In this document: positions 1 through 8,361 of the stretch, piece after piece | How positions within the stretch are numbered: position 1 is the first letter of the stretch | How the letters are laid out: each line of letters begins with the position of its first letter | Origin: Clostridium vincentii | GTDB lineage: Bacteria > Bacillota > Clostridia > Clostridiales > Clostridiaceae | Direction of reading: 5' to 3' | Assembly (NCBI RefSeq): GCF_002995745.1 | Contig: NZ_PVXQ01000004.1 | Span: 1 to 64,000, forward strand | Length of the DNA: 64,000 bases | Notes under the pieces: generated by a model | What the model was told of the DNA's origin: nothing | What the model saw: the letters and a program-made list of their open reading frames with translations, nothing else | Database searches by the model: none | Made by a program: the position numbers and the translations under genes

Positions 1-15
1 CATAAATCCAACTCC
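1..15 (-). other. possible start of a leftward gene at the window edge
   Basis: On the minus strand an ATG falls on bases 3-1, preceded eight bases upstream by GGAG (15-12). A TATAAT-like hexamer lies further upstream at 44-39. This looks like the start of a gene running out of the window, but only the start codon is visible, so no product can be named. The -35 region is poor. Confidence 0.35.
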
Positions 16-63
16 ATTCTTTTTATCTTAGCAATAAAATTATAATGGATAATTTATGTATTG

Positions 64-97
64 GGGAGATGTTTTTACATCTCCTTTATTTTTTTGC
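64..97 (+). terminator. intrinsic terminator
   Basis: An 8-bp perfect stem, GGAGATGT (65-72) with ACATCTCC (77-84), has a four-base loop and is followed by a T-rich run to about 97. It would stop a rightward transcript, although no rightward gene is visible to its left. The rest of 98-277 holds no gene that I can see. Confidence 0.5.
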
Positions 98-277
98 TAC
101 CTTTGCCTACTAAAATTATACTCTAACGCAAACCATTGTAATACATTTCCATATAATTATGAATTAAATATTAATATACTCTTTAAAGTTCAATTCAGCA
201 AAAAAAATCTTTTCTTTTTATGAAATTTGTGATATATTATGTGAATAATAAAGATTTAACATACACAAAATATAGTA

Positions 278-336
278 TTACTGTCAATGAAGATAGTAAC
301 TTTGTCGAAAGATAGGGTTCCTATCTTTATTTTTTT
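278..336 (+). promoter_or_regulatory. amt leader with hexaloop hairpin and intrinsic terminator (candidate ANTAR antitermination site)
   Basis: Two RNA hairpins precede amt. The first has an 8-bp stem, TTACTGTC (278-285) with GATAGTAA (292-299), closing a six-base loop AATGAA; loop positions 1 and 4 are A and G, the signature of hairpins bound by ANTAR-domain antiterminators. The second is a terminator, AAAGATAGG (308-316) with CCTATCTTT (320-328), followed by a T run to 336 and ending just before the amt ribosome site. A weaker hairpin CTTT/AAAG (300-311) overlaps the 5' terminator arm but lacks the consensus loop. The structures are seen; ANTAR control is inferred. Confidence 0.5.
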
Positions 337-352
337 GAAAGGAATGGTAAAA

Positions 353-1600
353 ATGGAAATTAATTATGGAGATAGTGCTTTTATGCTAGTAAGTACAGCA
401 TTAATATTTCTCATGACTCCCGGTTTAGCTTTTTTCTACGGAGGGATGGTTAAACGAAAAGATGTATTAAATACTATTCTTTCATCTTTTTTCATGTGCG
501 GTTTAGCATCTGTACTTTGGATAGTTGTTGGATATTCTTTATCCTTCGGAGATGATATAAAAGGTATAATAGGTGGATTTAATCATTTGTTTTTTATTGG
601 AGTTAGTATGGAGCCCAATCCTCTTTATGCTGCTACAATACCAGAAACATTGTTTGCAGCTTTTCAGATGATGTTCTCAATTATAACACCTGCATTAATT
701 ACAGGTTCTTTAGTTGGTAGAATGAAATTTAAAGCATTAGCTATTTTCGTTACGGCATGGCTAATTCTAGTTTATTATCCTCTAGCTCATATGGTATGGG
801 GAGATGGTGGACTTATACGTGAACTAGGAGCAGTTGATTTCGCTGGTGGTAACGTTGTTCATATTAGTTCCGGTATTACAGGCTTAGTAGCTTGTATTAT
901 GCTTGGGAAGCGTCGTGGATATGGTGCAGTCTCATACAAACCTCACAATATTCCATTTGTTTTCTTAGGAGCTAGTTTGCTTTGGTTTGGTTGGTTTGGT
1001 TTTAATGCTGGAAGTGCTTTAAGTTCAGGAGCCCTTGCTGTACATGCGTTACTGACAACTAATTCTTCAGCTGCAGCCGCTTTAATGAGCTGGATGCTTA
1101 TTGAAAGAATTAAATTTGGAAAACCAACACTTCTTGGAGCTGCTACCGGTGCAGTCGTTGGACTTGTTGCTATAACTCCTGGAGCAGGATTTGTACCAAT
1201 CTGGGCCTCCCTAATAATTGGTGCATTAGTAAGCCCTATATGTTTCTTCTTCATGTCTGTGATTAAAACAAAATTTGGATATGATGATGCCTTAGATGCC
1301 TTTGGATGTCATGGTGTAGGCGGAATATGGGGATGTATTGCAACTGGATTATTTACACAAACCTCCATTAACTCTGCTGCAAAGTGGAATGGCCTTTTCT
1401 TTGGAGATACTGAATTATTTGTGGCTCAGCTTATAAGCATAGTTATAACAATAGCTATTGCTTCTATAATGACCTTTATAATTATCAAAGTGATAAAATT
1501 ATTTATGGATATTAGAGTTAGTACCTCAGATGAAGCTAATGGTTTAGATATATCTGAACATAGTGAATCTGCTTACCCATCATTTATGGGACTTGATTAA
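353..1600 (+). CDS. amt: ammonium transporter, Amt family
   Basis: Membrane channel for ammonium uptake, about 415 residues with the usual eleven-helix Amt pattern. The N-terminal MTPGLAFFYGGM segment and the two pore histidines are visible, in NVVHISSG and in FGCHGVGGIWG. An upstream in-frame ATG at 287 would add 22 residues, but they are encoded by the leader hairpins, so I reject it. The ATG at 353 has GAAAGGA about ten bases upstream; another ATG at 344 sits too close to that site. The PII gene follows after 14 bases, so the two form an operon for nitrogen scavenging, with PII probably gating the channel. The terminator in the leader suggests control by transcription read-through. Confidence 0.96.
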   Translation: MEINYGDSAFMLVSTALIFLMTPGLAFFYGGMVKRKDVLNTILSSFFMCGLASVLWIVVGYSLSFGDDIKGIIGGFNHLFFIGVSMEPNPLYAATIPETLFAAFQMMFSIITPALITGSLVGRMKFKALAIFVTAWLILVYYPLAHMVWGDGGLIRELGAVDFAGGNVVHISSGITGLVACIMLGKRRGYGAVSYKPHNIPFVFLGASLLWFGWFGFNAGSALSSGALAVHALLTTNSSAAAALMSWMLIERIKFGKPTLLGAATGAVVGLVAITPGAGFVPIWASLIIGALVSPICFFFMSVIKTKFGYDDALDAFGCHGVGGIWGCIATGLFTQTSINSAAKWNGLFFGDTELFVAQLISIVITIAIASIMTFIIIKVIKLFMDIRVSTSDEANGLDISEHSESAYPSFMGLD

Positions 1601-1614
1601 AGGAGGAATTTAAT

Positions 1615-1953
1615 ATGAAAAAAATCGAAGCTATAATCCGACCTGAAAAGCTTGAAGAGCTTAAAGATGCATTACACACTGCTCAAGTAGCAGGTATAAC
1701 TTTATCCCAAGTTCTTGGTTGTGGCCAACAAATGGGATGGACTGAACACTATAGAAGTAATGAAGTTTTAATTAATGTCTTACCAAAGGTAGAAATTAAA
1801 ATAGTCGTTGATGATGATAAGGTTGAAGACATAGTTAAAATTATTATTGATACAACAAGGACTGGTGAAGTTGGCGATGGTAAAATATTTGTATCAGATA
1901 TAATTGATTGTATTAGAATTCGTACTGGCGATCGTGGTACCGCTGCTTTATAG
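1615..1953 (+). CDS. glnK: PII-family nitrogen regulatory protein
   Basis: A 112-residue PII trimer subunit that senses 2-oxoglutarate and ATP/ADP and, from its position after amt, probably blocks the ammonium channel. It matches GlnB/GlnK along its length: MKKIEAIIRPEKL at the N-terminus, a T-loop around residues 37-55, the LPKVEIKIVV strand, the B-loop TGEVGDGKIFV, and a C-terminal IRTGDRG. Tyr46 is present, but position 51, the tyrosine uridylylated in enteric PII proteins, is valine here. Classical uridylylation is therefore unlikely, and signalling is probably by ligand binding alone. AGGAGG lies just ahead of the ATG. Confidence 0.95.
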   Translation: MKKIEAIIRPEKLEELKDALHTAQVAGITLSQVLGCGQQMGWTEHYRSNEVLINVLPKVEIKIVVDDDKVEDIVKIIIDTTRTGEVGDGKIFVSDIIDCIRIRTGDRGTAAL

Positions 1954-1959
1954 TAAGAG

Positions 1960-2000
1960 AAAAGACTGTTAGAGGTTTTACTTCTATCAGTCTTTTCTTT
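1960..2000 (+). terminator. terminator of amt-glnK
   Basis: The stem AAAAGACTG (1960-1968) pairs with CAGTCTTTT (1988-1996), with further partial pairing inside the loop, and a T-rich tail follows. It lies seven bases after the glnK stop codon. Confidence 0.85.
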
Positions 2001-2099
2001 TATCTTAAATTGAAGGCTTACCTTATAGTTCTATCTTTATTAAAAATTCCTCTCTATGGTATAATTAGCGAGTACTTATTTTAAAAGAGGTGTTAATTC

Positions 2100-2846
2100 T
2101 TGATTAGTATTATATTTTTATGCGCCGCAGGTTTCCTTGCTGCCTTTGTAGATTCAATTGCAGGCGGAGGTGGACTCATTAGTGTACCTGCATTTTTAAT
2201 GGCAGGTATCCCTCCACATATTGCACTAGGAACAAATAAATTTTCCTCCTCTACAGCCTCATTTACAAGTTCTTTGAAGTTCGCTATTTCTGGAAAAATA
2301 AATTTTAATCTTATTAAATTTATGGCTCCACTAACTTTAGTAGGATCTATACTTGGAGTAAAGACAGTTCTACTTGTAGATCAAAGAATTCTTTACCCTT
2401 TAGTTATGGTATTAGTTCTCTTTGTTGGTGTGTATACTTTTTTTCAAAAGAACTTAGGAATGAATAATAACTTTACAGAAGTTACTAAAAACACTTTAGC
2501 TTTAGGTATGCTTTTAGCTTTCACTGTAGGTTTTTACGATGGCTTTTTTGGTCCTGGTGCTGGTTCATTTTTAATTTTTGGATTTATAAAGATATTTAAG
2601 TTTGACTTTGTAAATGCTGCTGGAAATGGTAAAATTCTTAACTTTGTTAGTAATATAACTGCTTTTATTGTATTTGCAATCGAAGGTAAAATATGGTTTT
2701 TTCAAGGTATATTCGTTGCAATATTTATGATATTTGGTGCACACTTTGGCACAAAAGCAGCCCTAACTAAAGGGGCAAAACTTATAAGACCTATCTTCAT
2801 AATAATGAGCTTTGGAGTTCTAGTAAAGCTTGTACTTACTCTATAA
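2100..2846 (+). CDS. TSUP-family (TauE/SafE) membrane permease
   Basis: A 248-residue, almost wholly hydrophobic protein with about seven or eight membrane segments. The N-terminal FVDSIAGGGGLISVPAFL and the central GFYDGFFGPGAGSFLIFG are the two internally repeated signatures of the TauE/SafE (TSUP) family, whose members export or import sulfite, sulfoacetate or other small organic sulfur and carboxylate anions. The substrate cannot be told from sequence. The start is a TTG at 2100 with AGAGGTG nine bases upstream; no ATG lies nearby in frame. The gene stands alone between two terminators. Confidence 0.85.
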   Translation: MISIIFLCAAGFLAAFVDSIAGGGGLISVPAFLMAGIPPHIALGTNKFSSSTASFTSSLKFAISGKINFNLIKFMAPLTLVGSILGVKTVLLVDQRILYPLVMVLVLFVGVYTFFQKNLGMNNNFTEVTKNTLALGMLLAFTVGFYDGFFGPGAGSFLIFGFIKIFKFDFVNAAGNGKILNFVSNITAFIVFAIEGKIWFFQGIFVAIFMIFGAHFGTKAALTKGAKLIRPIFIIMSFGVLVKLVLTL

Positions 2847-2900
2847 TAATATAAATGCTCTACTAAACTTTTAATTTCTATCCTTTTCTATACATAAAAA

Positions 2901-2937
2901 AAGAAGACCATTTTATTGGTCTTCTTCTTATTTTTAT
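2901..2937. terminator. bidirectional terminator between convergent genes
   Basis: A 10-bp perfect stem, AAGAAGACCA (2901-2910) with TGGTCTTCTT (2917-2926), has an A run on the left and a T run on the right, so it can serve both the TSUP gene and the convergent gene ending at 2943. Confidence 0.85.
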
Positions 2938-2942
2938 ATATA

Positions 2943-4622
2943 CTATTTTATATTTTCAAAACCACTAACAAGTATATATTTACTGTCCCCAACATTTATA
3001 TATTTAATTCTTACCATATCTCCAGCCTTACTTAGAGCAACATTTCTTGATGTCTCCGTAGATACAGAAAATATTTTTTCCTCTTCTCCTTTTAATTTTA
3101 CATCATATATACTAGTTCCTTCTTTTACCACTACTCCAATTCTTTCAATTTCTCCATCAATTGATTCATCTTGATTTGTTCCTTCAAGAGAAATATTTGT
3201 ACTAGTTAAAACCTCTAAATATTTATTTAAAGTTCCTTGAAGAGTATCTCCAACTGCAACAGTATTATAATTCTTAACATTTACCATAGCAAATTGTTTC
3301 ACTAGTCCACTTGAATCCTTTAATGTTGTAAAATAAGTTGATTCTCCTTGAATGTTTATTAAATATGGGAAAGTAGCTGTGTACCCAAATTGCTGAACTT
3401 TACCCTCTGCAGACTTCATTGCTGCGGACTCTATAGCTCCTGCAGTTTTATACATTGTAGTCTCAGCTGTTCTAGTATTAGTTAGTGTAAATCCAACTAA
3501 TCCTTCATCATTTCCTATTGAAGTTATACCTGTATAATAAAAACATTCATTCTTATTAAAGATTAAATTCATTCCTTCTGTTGTCTTCAGTTTATCCTTA
3601 TCAGCAAAGTTAAAGACACCATGTACTAATGATCCCCACTTATCTAAATAATTAACAATAAAATTAGTTGGCTGTATTCTATCTACCCAAACTGGCAAAT
3701 CACTTATATCATAAGTTTCTGAAGTTCCTGTTTGTGCATTCATTACTAATGCCCCTGTGGCCTTTCTCTCGGAGATACCTACAGCTGTATCATATCTTGT
3801 TATTACCCAATAAGGATTTCCGTCATCATCCAACTCAAAAGTAAAATCTGTATGTCCAGCTTTCATATCCCTAAGATAGGAAGCTCTTCTTAAATCACTA
3901 AAGAAATATGATGAGTCCAAATACTTAATGTTTAACGCTACTCCATTAAGTTCTGTAATAAGCTGAACATCATTTTGATTAGTTGCACTTACTTTAATAT
4001 ATCCACTAGTTCCTTTTCTATTTGTTAACCATTTGATTATTGATGAATGTTCAAGGGGTGCTACATAATATAACTCTCCTTTAATACTTTGCAAAGTTAA
4101 TTCTCCAATACTAACTTGACTTCCTAAAGATGGTATCTCTCCAAGCTTTTTATCAGCAAGTTTTTCCGCTAATTCCGTATCTATAATAGGTAATTGATTT
4201 AAATCAATATTTTCGATTTCATCTGAGAATTCAATCTCATTAACTGTTCCTATAAGATCTCTATGGCTTTTATAGCTAACCATTGGGCTAGATATAAATA
4301 CTAATGCAAAGTATGCTATACCTGCAATTACTCCTATTAGACTTAAGCTCTTCATAGAATTTATAATTCCATAAACCAAAGAAACTACAGCCAACGGCAT
4401 AATAATTATAAATGCATTTAATGAAAAATCAAAGACTAAACTAGAAGTCAATAACAATACCAAGGCTATAGCGAAATATATAATAAATAGCCACTTTAAA
4501 AATGATTTTATTGACCCATGTTTTATTTTATTTATATCATTTTTTTTGACTCCTCCAAAGAAATGTGAAAATATTTCTTTTATTTTTTCAGTATCAAATC
4601 CACCAAAATTTCTATTGTCCAT
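2943..4622 (-). CDS. hypothetical membrane protein with large extracytoplasmic domain
   Basis: I do not recognise this family. The product is about 559 residues. The first 40 are charged and cytoplasmic; two or three hydrophobic segments follow, roughly residues 42-65, 68-90 and 95-112; the remaining 440 residues are mixed beta-rich sequence with no cysteine pattern or catalytic motif that I can see. This layout suggests an anchored cell-surface or envelope protein. An ATG at 4634 would add four residues, but the ribosome site GGAGGG overlaps those codons and sits five bases before the ATG at 4622, which I take as the start. It is transcribed alone, convergent with the TSUP gene. The 4623-4763 gap holds nothing evident. 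Confidence 0.75.
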   Translation of the reverse strand: MDNRNFGGFDTEKIKEIFSHFFGGVKKNDINKIKHGSIKSFLKWLFIIYFAIALVLLLTSSLVFDFSLNAFIIIMPLAVVSLVYGIINSMKSLSLIGVIAGIAYFALVFISSPMVSYKSHRDLIGTVNEIEFSDEIENIDLNQLPIIDTELAEKLADKKLGEIPSLGSQVSIGELTLQSIKGELYYVAPLEHSSIIKWLTNRKGTSGYIKVSATNQNDVQLITELNGVALNIKYLDSSYFFSDLRRASYLRDMKAGHTDFTFELDDDGNPYWVITRYDTAVGISERKATGALVMNAQTGTSETYDISDLPVWVDRIQPTNFIVNYLDKWGSLVHGVFNFADKDKLKTTEGMNLIFNKNECFYYTGITSIGNDEGLVGFTLTNTRTAETTMYKTAGAIESAAMKSAEGKVQQFGYTATFPYLINIQGESTYFTTLKDSSGLVKQFAMVNVKNYNTVAVGDTLQGTLNKYLEVLTSTNISLEGTNQDESIDGEIERIGVVVKEGTSIYDVKLKGEEEKIFSVSTETSRNVALSKAGDMVRIKYINVGDSKYILVSGFENIK

Positions 4623-4763
4623 TTTTCCCTCCATTATGTTGATTATTACTTATTTTATTTATTATTACATATCTAGAAGTATAACATATAACTCGCTTTT
4701 TAAATTCATAAAATATTATATATTCTCGCTAATATTTAAAGTTTTTCTACTATTTTATATATA

Positions 4764-5273
4764 TTATTTTGTTCCTTTTTTTGATAGACTTCTTTCAATT
4801 ATATGAGCAACTATAATGATACCAATAATTTCCACTATTAATCTTGTAATTGTAAATTTAATGCCTAATGATGATATCTCTATCAGTATCATTGGTACTT
4901 TAGTACACGCCCATGCGCCAGTAAAAAGCATTACATTTTTTATAGTTGATCCCTTTCTTAAAAGCATAGCTCCCACAGGAAAAGCTGCATATAGAGGTCC
5001 TGCTGAAAATGAACCTAATAAGAATGCTAATATACATCCTTTAAACCCTGAATTTACTCCCATAAACTTAATCATTTTTTCATTTGGAATCCATATATCC
5101 ATTAGCCCGAGTAGTACAAACACAGGCGGTACTAATTTTATTAGCTCTAAAATATTCTTTAAAGTACCCTCTATTGCTTTTGATCCAATTTCTCTATTAA
5201 CTAAATACATTACTATTAGTATAAACAGGAATATAATTGCATATTCATATCTAATAATTGTTTTCATCCACAT
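4764..5273 (-). CDS. half-size permease, second partner
   Basis: About 169 residues with five hydrophobic segments. The central SFSAGPLYAAFPVGAMLLRKG motif resembles half of the predicted permease family PF03773 (ArsP-like, formerly DUF318), whose full-length members have two such halves. The neighbouring upstream gene encodes the other half, and the two overlap by a few bases (stop at 5264, alternative ATG at 5267), so translation is probably coupled. I infer that the two proteins assemble as one transporter. The substrate is unknown; arsenical export is only one role known for the family. The start could be ATG 5273 or ATG 5267. Confidence 0.7.
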   Translation of the reverse strand: MWMKTIIRYEYAIIFLFILIVMYLVNREIGSKAIEGTLKNILELIKLVPPVFVLLGLMDIWIPNEKMIKFMGVNSGFKGCILAFLLGSFSAGPLYAAFPVGAMLLRKGSTIKNVMLFTGAWACTKVPMILIEISSLGIKFTITRLIVEIIGIIIVAHIIERSLSKKGTK

Positions 5274-5743
5274 ACCAATCCTATTACTATTGCTACAATA
5301 AACGATATTATTATTCCCAAAATATTTCTCATAAGAGTTACTTTTCTACCCCAATATTTTATTTCTAATGGAATAGTTATTAGTCCTACCATCATTAAAG
5401 CAGAAATAAATCCAGCTATCTGAGCTACCCCTGCTCCTTTCTCCATAAGTACTGCACCTAAAGGGAATGCAACAAAACCTGCCATCATTGTAATTGAACC
5501 AACAGCAATTGATCTCAATATTCCTACCACACCTGAATTTGGTCCAATTACCGCGACTATAACCTCTTCATCTATAAGACTTAACGTTATGCCCACCACT
5601 GCCATTACTGAAAGTACCGTTGGTAGGATATTTTCAAAGGCTGTCCAGCCTTTTTTTAATGCTTTTTTTGTTTTTTCTTTATTCTTAACAAAAGATACTA
5701 TAGTTAATGTAATAGCTATAATATATAAAAACACTTGAATCAT
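5264..5743 (-). CDS. half-size permease, first partner
   Basis: A 159-residue membrane protein with an N-terminal helix, a basic stretch KNKEKTKKALKKGW, then three or four more helices. The GFVAFPLGAVLMEKGAG motif mirrors the AAFPVGAMLLRKGST motif in the downstream partner, as expected for two halves of a duplicated permease fold (ArsP-like family). It is the first gene of the pair and its end overlaps the start of the next. The ribosome site ahead of ATG 5743 is weak (AAGTGA). Assignment to the family is by motif memory and the substrate is not known. Confidence 0.7.
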   Translation of the reverse strand: MIQVFLYIIAITLTIVSFVKNKEKTKKALKKGWTAFENILPTVLSVMAVVGITLSLIDEEVIVAVIGPNSGVVGILRSIAVGSITMMAGFVAFPLGAVLMEKGAGVAQIAGFISALMMVGLITIPLEIKYWGRKVTLMRNILGIIISFIVAIVIGLVCG

Positions 5744-5794
5744 ATTATCACTTTTTATTATTGTTATAGTATTATTCTATGCTTAACCCAACTT

Positions 5795-5823
5795 TTGGTT
5801 TACCTTGTATTTTATGCTATACT
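5795..5823 (+). promoter_or_regulatory. predicted promoter of azlCD
   Basis: TTGGTT (5795-5800) and TATACT (5818-5823) are separated by exactly 17 bases and lie 34 bases before the azlC start. This is a good match to a housekeeping sigma-A promoter. Confidence 0.55.
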
Positions 5824-5856
5824 ATTAGGGTATTTTACCAATAGGGGGCATATAAT

Positions 5857-6603
5857 ATGGTACAAAACACAAAATCTAAAAAAACCATCAAATTTTTAAG
5901 TAGATGTGATCTTCTTGAAGGCTCTAAGGCTTCTATTCCAATCTGCTTAGGCTATATTCCTCTTGGAATAGCTTGTGGCATATTGTGCCAAAAAGCAGGT
6001 CTTTCAGCACTTCAAATCGGCACGTTATCTCTATTTGTTTATGCAGGCAGCGGACAATTTATAACTGCATCTTTATTAATAGCTAGTGCATCTATGTCTG
6101 CTATAATTTTTACAACATTTATACTTAATTTACGACATATGCTTATGAGCTCCACATTATCACCATATTTCACTAAATCTAGCCACAGATTCCTAATGCT
6201 ATTTTCTCATGAAATTACAGATGAAACCTTTGCTATAAATTTATTGAAATTTAAAGAAAAGAGCTGGACTCCTAATCGAGCAATGTCGTTAAATATCATC
6301 TCTCATATTACGTGGATATTAAGTACTATTCTTGGAGGAGTGACCGGTTCTATTTTTAATTTTAATGATATAATTATAAATTTTGTATTAATTTCCATGT
6401 TTATTTGTTTACTCTGTCTTCAATTTAAAGGAGCAATCTATGTATTATGTGCACTAATATCTGGAATCATAGCAGTGTCATTATCCTTAATTATGAATAA
6501 TACATTATACATAATTATAGCAAGCTTACTTGCTGCTACAGCTTGCTATTTTATAGAAAAGTTTATAAATGAGAGGAAGTCCTTACATAATGGAGTTAAG
6601 TAA
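5857..6603 (+). CDS. azlC: AzlC-family branched-chain amino acid exporter, large subunit
   Basis: A 248-residue inner-membrane protein with an N-terminal cytoplasmic tail and about five to seven helices. The segments IPICLGYIPLGIACGILCQKAG, VYAGSGQFI and LNLRHMLMSS are characteristic of AzlC/YgaZ proteins. With the small partner AzlD these form a two-component exporter of branched-chain or related amino acids. The start is an ATG with AGGGGG eight bases upstream. The 3' end overlaps the azlD start by 14 bases, so the two are translationally coupled. Specificity for particular amino acids is inferred from the family. Confidence 0.9.
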   Translation: MVQNTKSKKTIKFLSRCDLLEGSKASIPICLGYIPLGIACGILCQKAGLSALQIGTLSLFVYAGSGQFITASLLIASASMSAIIFTTFILNLRHMLMSSTLSPYFTKSSHRFLMLFSHEITDETFAINLLKFKEKSWTPNRAMSLNIISHITWILSTILGGVTGSIFNFNDIIINFVLISMFICLLCLQFKGAIYVLCALISGIIAVSLSLIMNNTLYIIIASLLAATACYFIEKFINERKSLHNGVK

Positions 6604-6919
6604 CTTAAATATTTATTTATTGATTATAGGAATAGCTATTGTCACCTATATACCTAGGTGCTTACCAATTCTTTATTTATCTAAAAAGGATCTTCCAAAT
6701 TGGCTTAAGGATTGGATGAAATTTATACCTTCAGGTGTTTTTGCGGCTTTAATCTTACCTAGTGTCTTAATACAAGATGGTAGGTTAAATTTAGGTTTTA
6801 CAAACATAAATCTGATTACTTCTATTTTAGTAGTTATAATTGCGGTAAAAAAGAAATCTCTAGGTTTATCAATAGCCGTAGGAGTATTTTCTATAACCCT
6901 ATTAACTTTTATAATATAA
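6590..6919 (+). CDS. azlD: AzlD-family transporter, small subunit
   Basis: About 109 residues with four helices. The IVTYIPRCLPILYLS segment near the N-terminus and the PSGVFAALILPS segment are typical of AzlD/YgaH, the obligate small partner of AzlC. The reading frame is open from 6569, but the ribosome site GAGAGGAAG (6571-6579) lies ten bases before the ATG at 6590, which overlaps the azlC stop, so I take 6590 as the start. Confidence 0.88.
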   Translation: MELSNLNIYLLIIGIAIVTYIPRCLPILYLSKKDLPNWLKDWMKFIPSGVFAALILPSVLIQDGRLNLGFTNINLITSILVVIIAVKKKSLGLSIAVGVFSITLLTFII

Positions 6920-6930
6920 ATAAAGATAAA

Positions 6931-6970
6931 AAAAAGATGGAGAACTAATTGTAGTTCTCCATCTTTTTTT
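6931..6970. terminator. bidirectional terminator, azlD and hom
   Basis: A perfect 17-bp stem (6931-6947 with 6952-6968) around a four-base loop, flanked by A runs on the left and T runs on the right. It serves azlD rightward and hom leftward, and its right edge touches the hom stop codon. Confidence 0.92.
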
Positions 6971-8270
6971 AATTTTCAAAATCTTCAATTCTTATTAAAT
7001 TATCAATACTTTTAACTGCATCTAACTTTTTTATTTCTTCTAATGATTTATTAATATTATCTTCACGAGTTAAATGTGTAACTAATACTAAGTCTACCTT
7101 TTCTTCATTTTTAATTTCACCTTTTTGAATTACAGAACGCAGGCTAACATCTTGATTTCCCAAAATCGCTGTTATATCACCAAGAACCCCTGGTCTATCA
7201 TCTACTGTAAGTCTTATGTAGTACTTGCTTTTGACTTGACCTACATCCATAATTTCCTTATTCCATAAATTATTCTTTACTACTAAATTAGTATTATCGA
7301 ATTCTATGTTATTTCTAATTATTGAAACTATATCTGAAACTACAGCACTTCCTGTTGGCAAGTCTCCAGCTCCTCTGCCGTAAAACATTAAATCCCCTAC
7401 TGCATTTCCTTTTATGAAAACGGCATTAAATGAATCATAAACATTAGCTAGTGGATGAGTCTCAGGTATCATTGTTGGATGAACCCTAAGCTCCAACTTT
7501 CCATCAGTATCCTTAACTATAGCTAAAAGTTTAATCACCATTCCAAAAGTTTTAGCATATTCCATATCTACCTCTGTTATATTTGTTATACCTTCTCTAT
7601 AAACCTTCTCTACAGCTACCTTTGTACCAAAGGCTAATGATGCTAGAATAGCCAGCTTATATTGGGCATCAAAACCTTCTATATCTGATGTTGGATCTGC
7701 TTCAGCATATCCTTTTGCTTGAGCTTCCTTTAATATATCGTCAAACTTACTTCCTTCAAGTTGCATTTTACCTAGAATAAAGTTTGTTGTTCCATTTACT
7801 ATTCCATATAATTGTTCTATCTTATTTCCAGTTAAGCTTTCATTTATAGCCTGAATTATTGGAATTCCACCTGCTACTGAAGCTTCGTAATTAAATCTTA
7901 CTCCTTCTCTATCCGCCTTATGGAAAAGTTCATCTCCACCAGTTGCTATTAACATTTTATTAGCAGTAACTATCTGTTTCTTTTTTCCCATACACTGCAG
8001 CATATATTCTCTTGCAGGTTCAATTCCTCCCATAACTTCTACTACAATCTTAATAGAATCATCATTTAAAATATCATTAAAATCAGTAGTTACTATATTT
8101 TCTGGAACTTCCACACCTCTTTGTTTGCTTTTATCTCTTACAAGGATTTTTGCAATTTCTACTTTAAATCCAGAACGCTTTGCTATCTCTTCTTGATTTT
8201 CCTTTAATATTGTCCAAACTCCACGACCAACATTACCTAAACCAAGTAATGCTATTTTTACTTTCTTCAT
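6969..8270 (-). CDS. hom: homoserine dehydrogenase
   Basis: Reduces aspartate semialdehyde to homoserine in the threonine and methionine pathway. About 433 residues: an N-terminal NAD(P)-binding Rossmann domain (ALLGLGNVGRGVW), a catalytic region with NKMLIATGG, NYEASVAGGIPII and EGFDAQYKLAIL, and a C-terminal ACT domain (VDDRPGVLGDITAILG) that suggests feedback control by threonine. The frame is open from 8303, but AAGGGGGAAAT lies eight bases ahead of the ATG at 8270, which gives the normal MKKVKIALLG start. I see no T-box or riboswitch upstream. Confidence 0.95.
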   Translation of the reverse strand: MKKVKIALLGLGNVGRGVWTILKENQEEIAKRSGFKVEIAKILVRDKSKQRGVEVPENIVTTDFNDILNDDSIKIVVEVMGGIEPAREYMLQCMGKKKQIVTANKMLIATGGDELFHKADREGVRFNYEASVAGGIPIIQAINESLTGNKIEQLYGIVNGTTNFILGKMQLEGSKFDDILKEAQAKGYAEADPTSDIEGFDAQYKLAILASLAFGTKVAVEKVYREGITNITEVDMEYAKTFGMVIKLLAIVKDTDGKLELRVHPTMIPETHPLANVYDSFNAVFIKGNAVGDLMFYGRGAGDLPTGSAVVSDIVSIIRNNIEFDNTNLVVKNNLWNKEIMDVGQVKSKYYIRLTVDDRPGVLGDITAILGNQDVSLRSVIQKGEIKNEEKVDLVLVTHLTREDNINKSLEEIKKLDAVKSIDNLIRIEDFEN

Positions 8271-8361
8271 GTTTATATTTCCCCCTTTTTTTATCTTCCC
8301 CAACTTTTATATACATTACTTATTATATTACTTTTCCTACGAGAATTCTATACTTTACTCA

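Noticed and set aside
287-352. N-terminal extension of amt from ATG 287
   Set aside because: The codons overlap the leader hairpin and terminator, and the ribosome site fits ATG 353.
943-1254. 103-residue minus-strand frame inside amt
   Set aside because: Antisense shadow of amt with low-complexity composition and no ribosome site.
4816-5301. 161-residue plus-strand frame over the half-permease genes
   Set aside because: Antisense shadow; the minus-strand membrane proteins explain the open frame.
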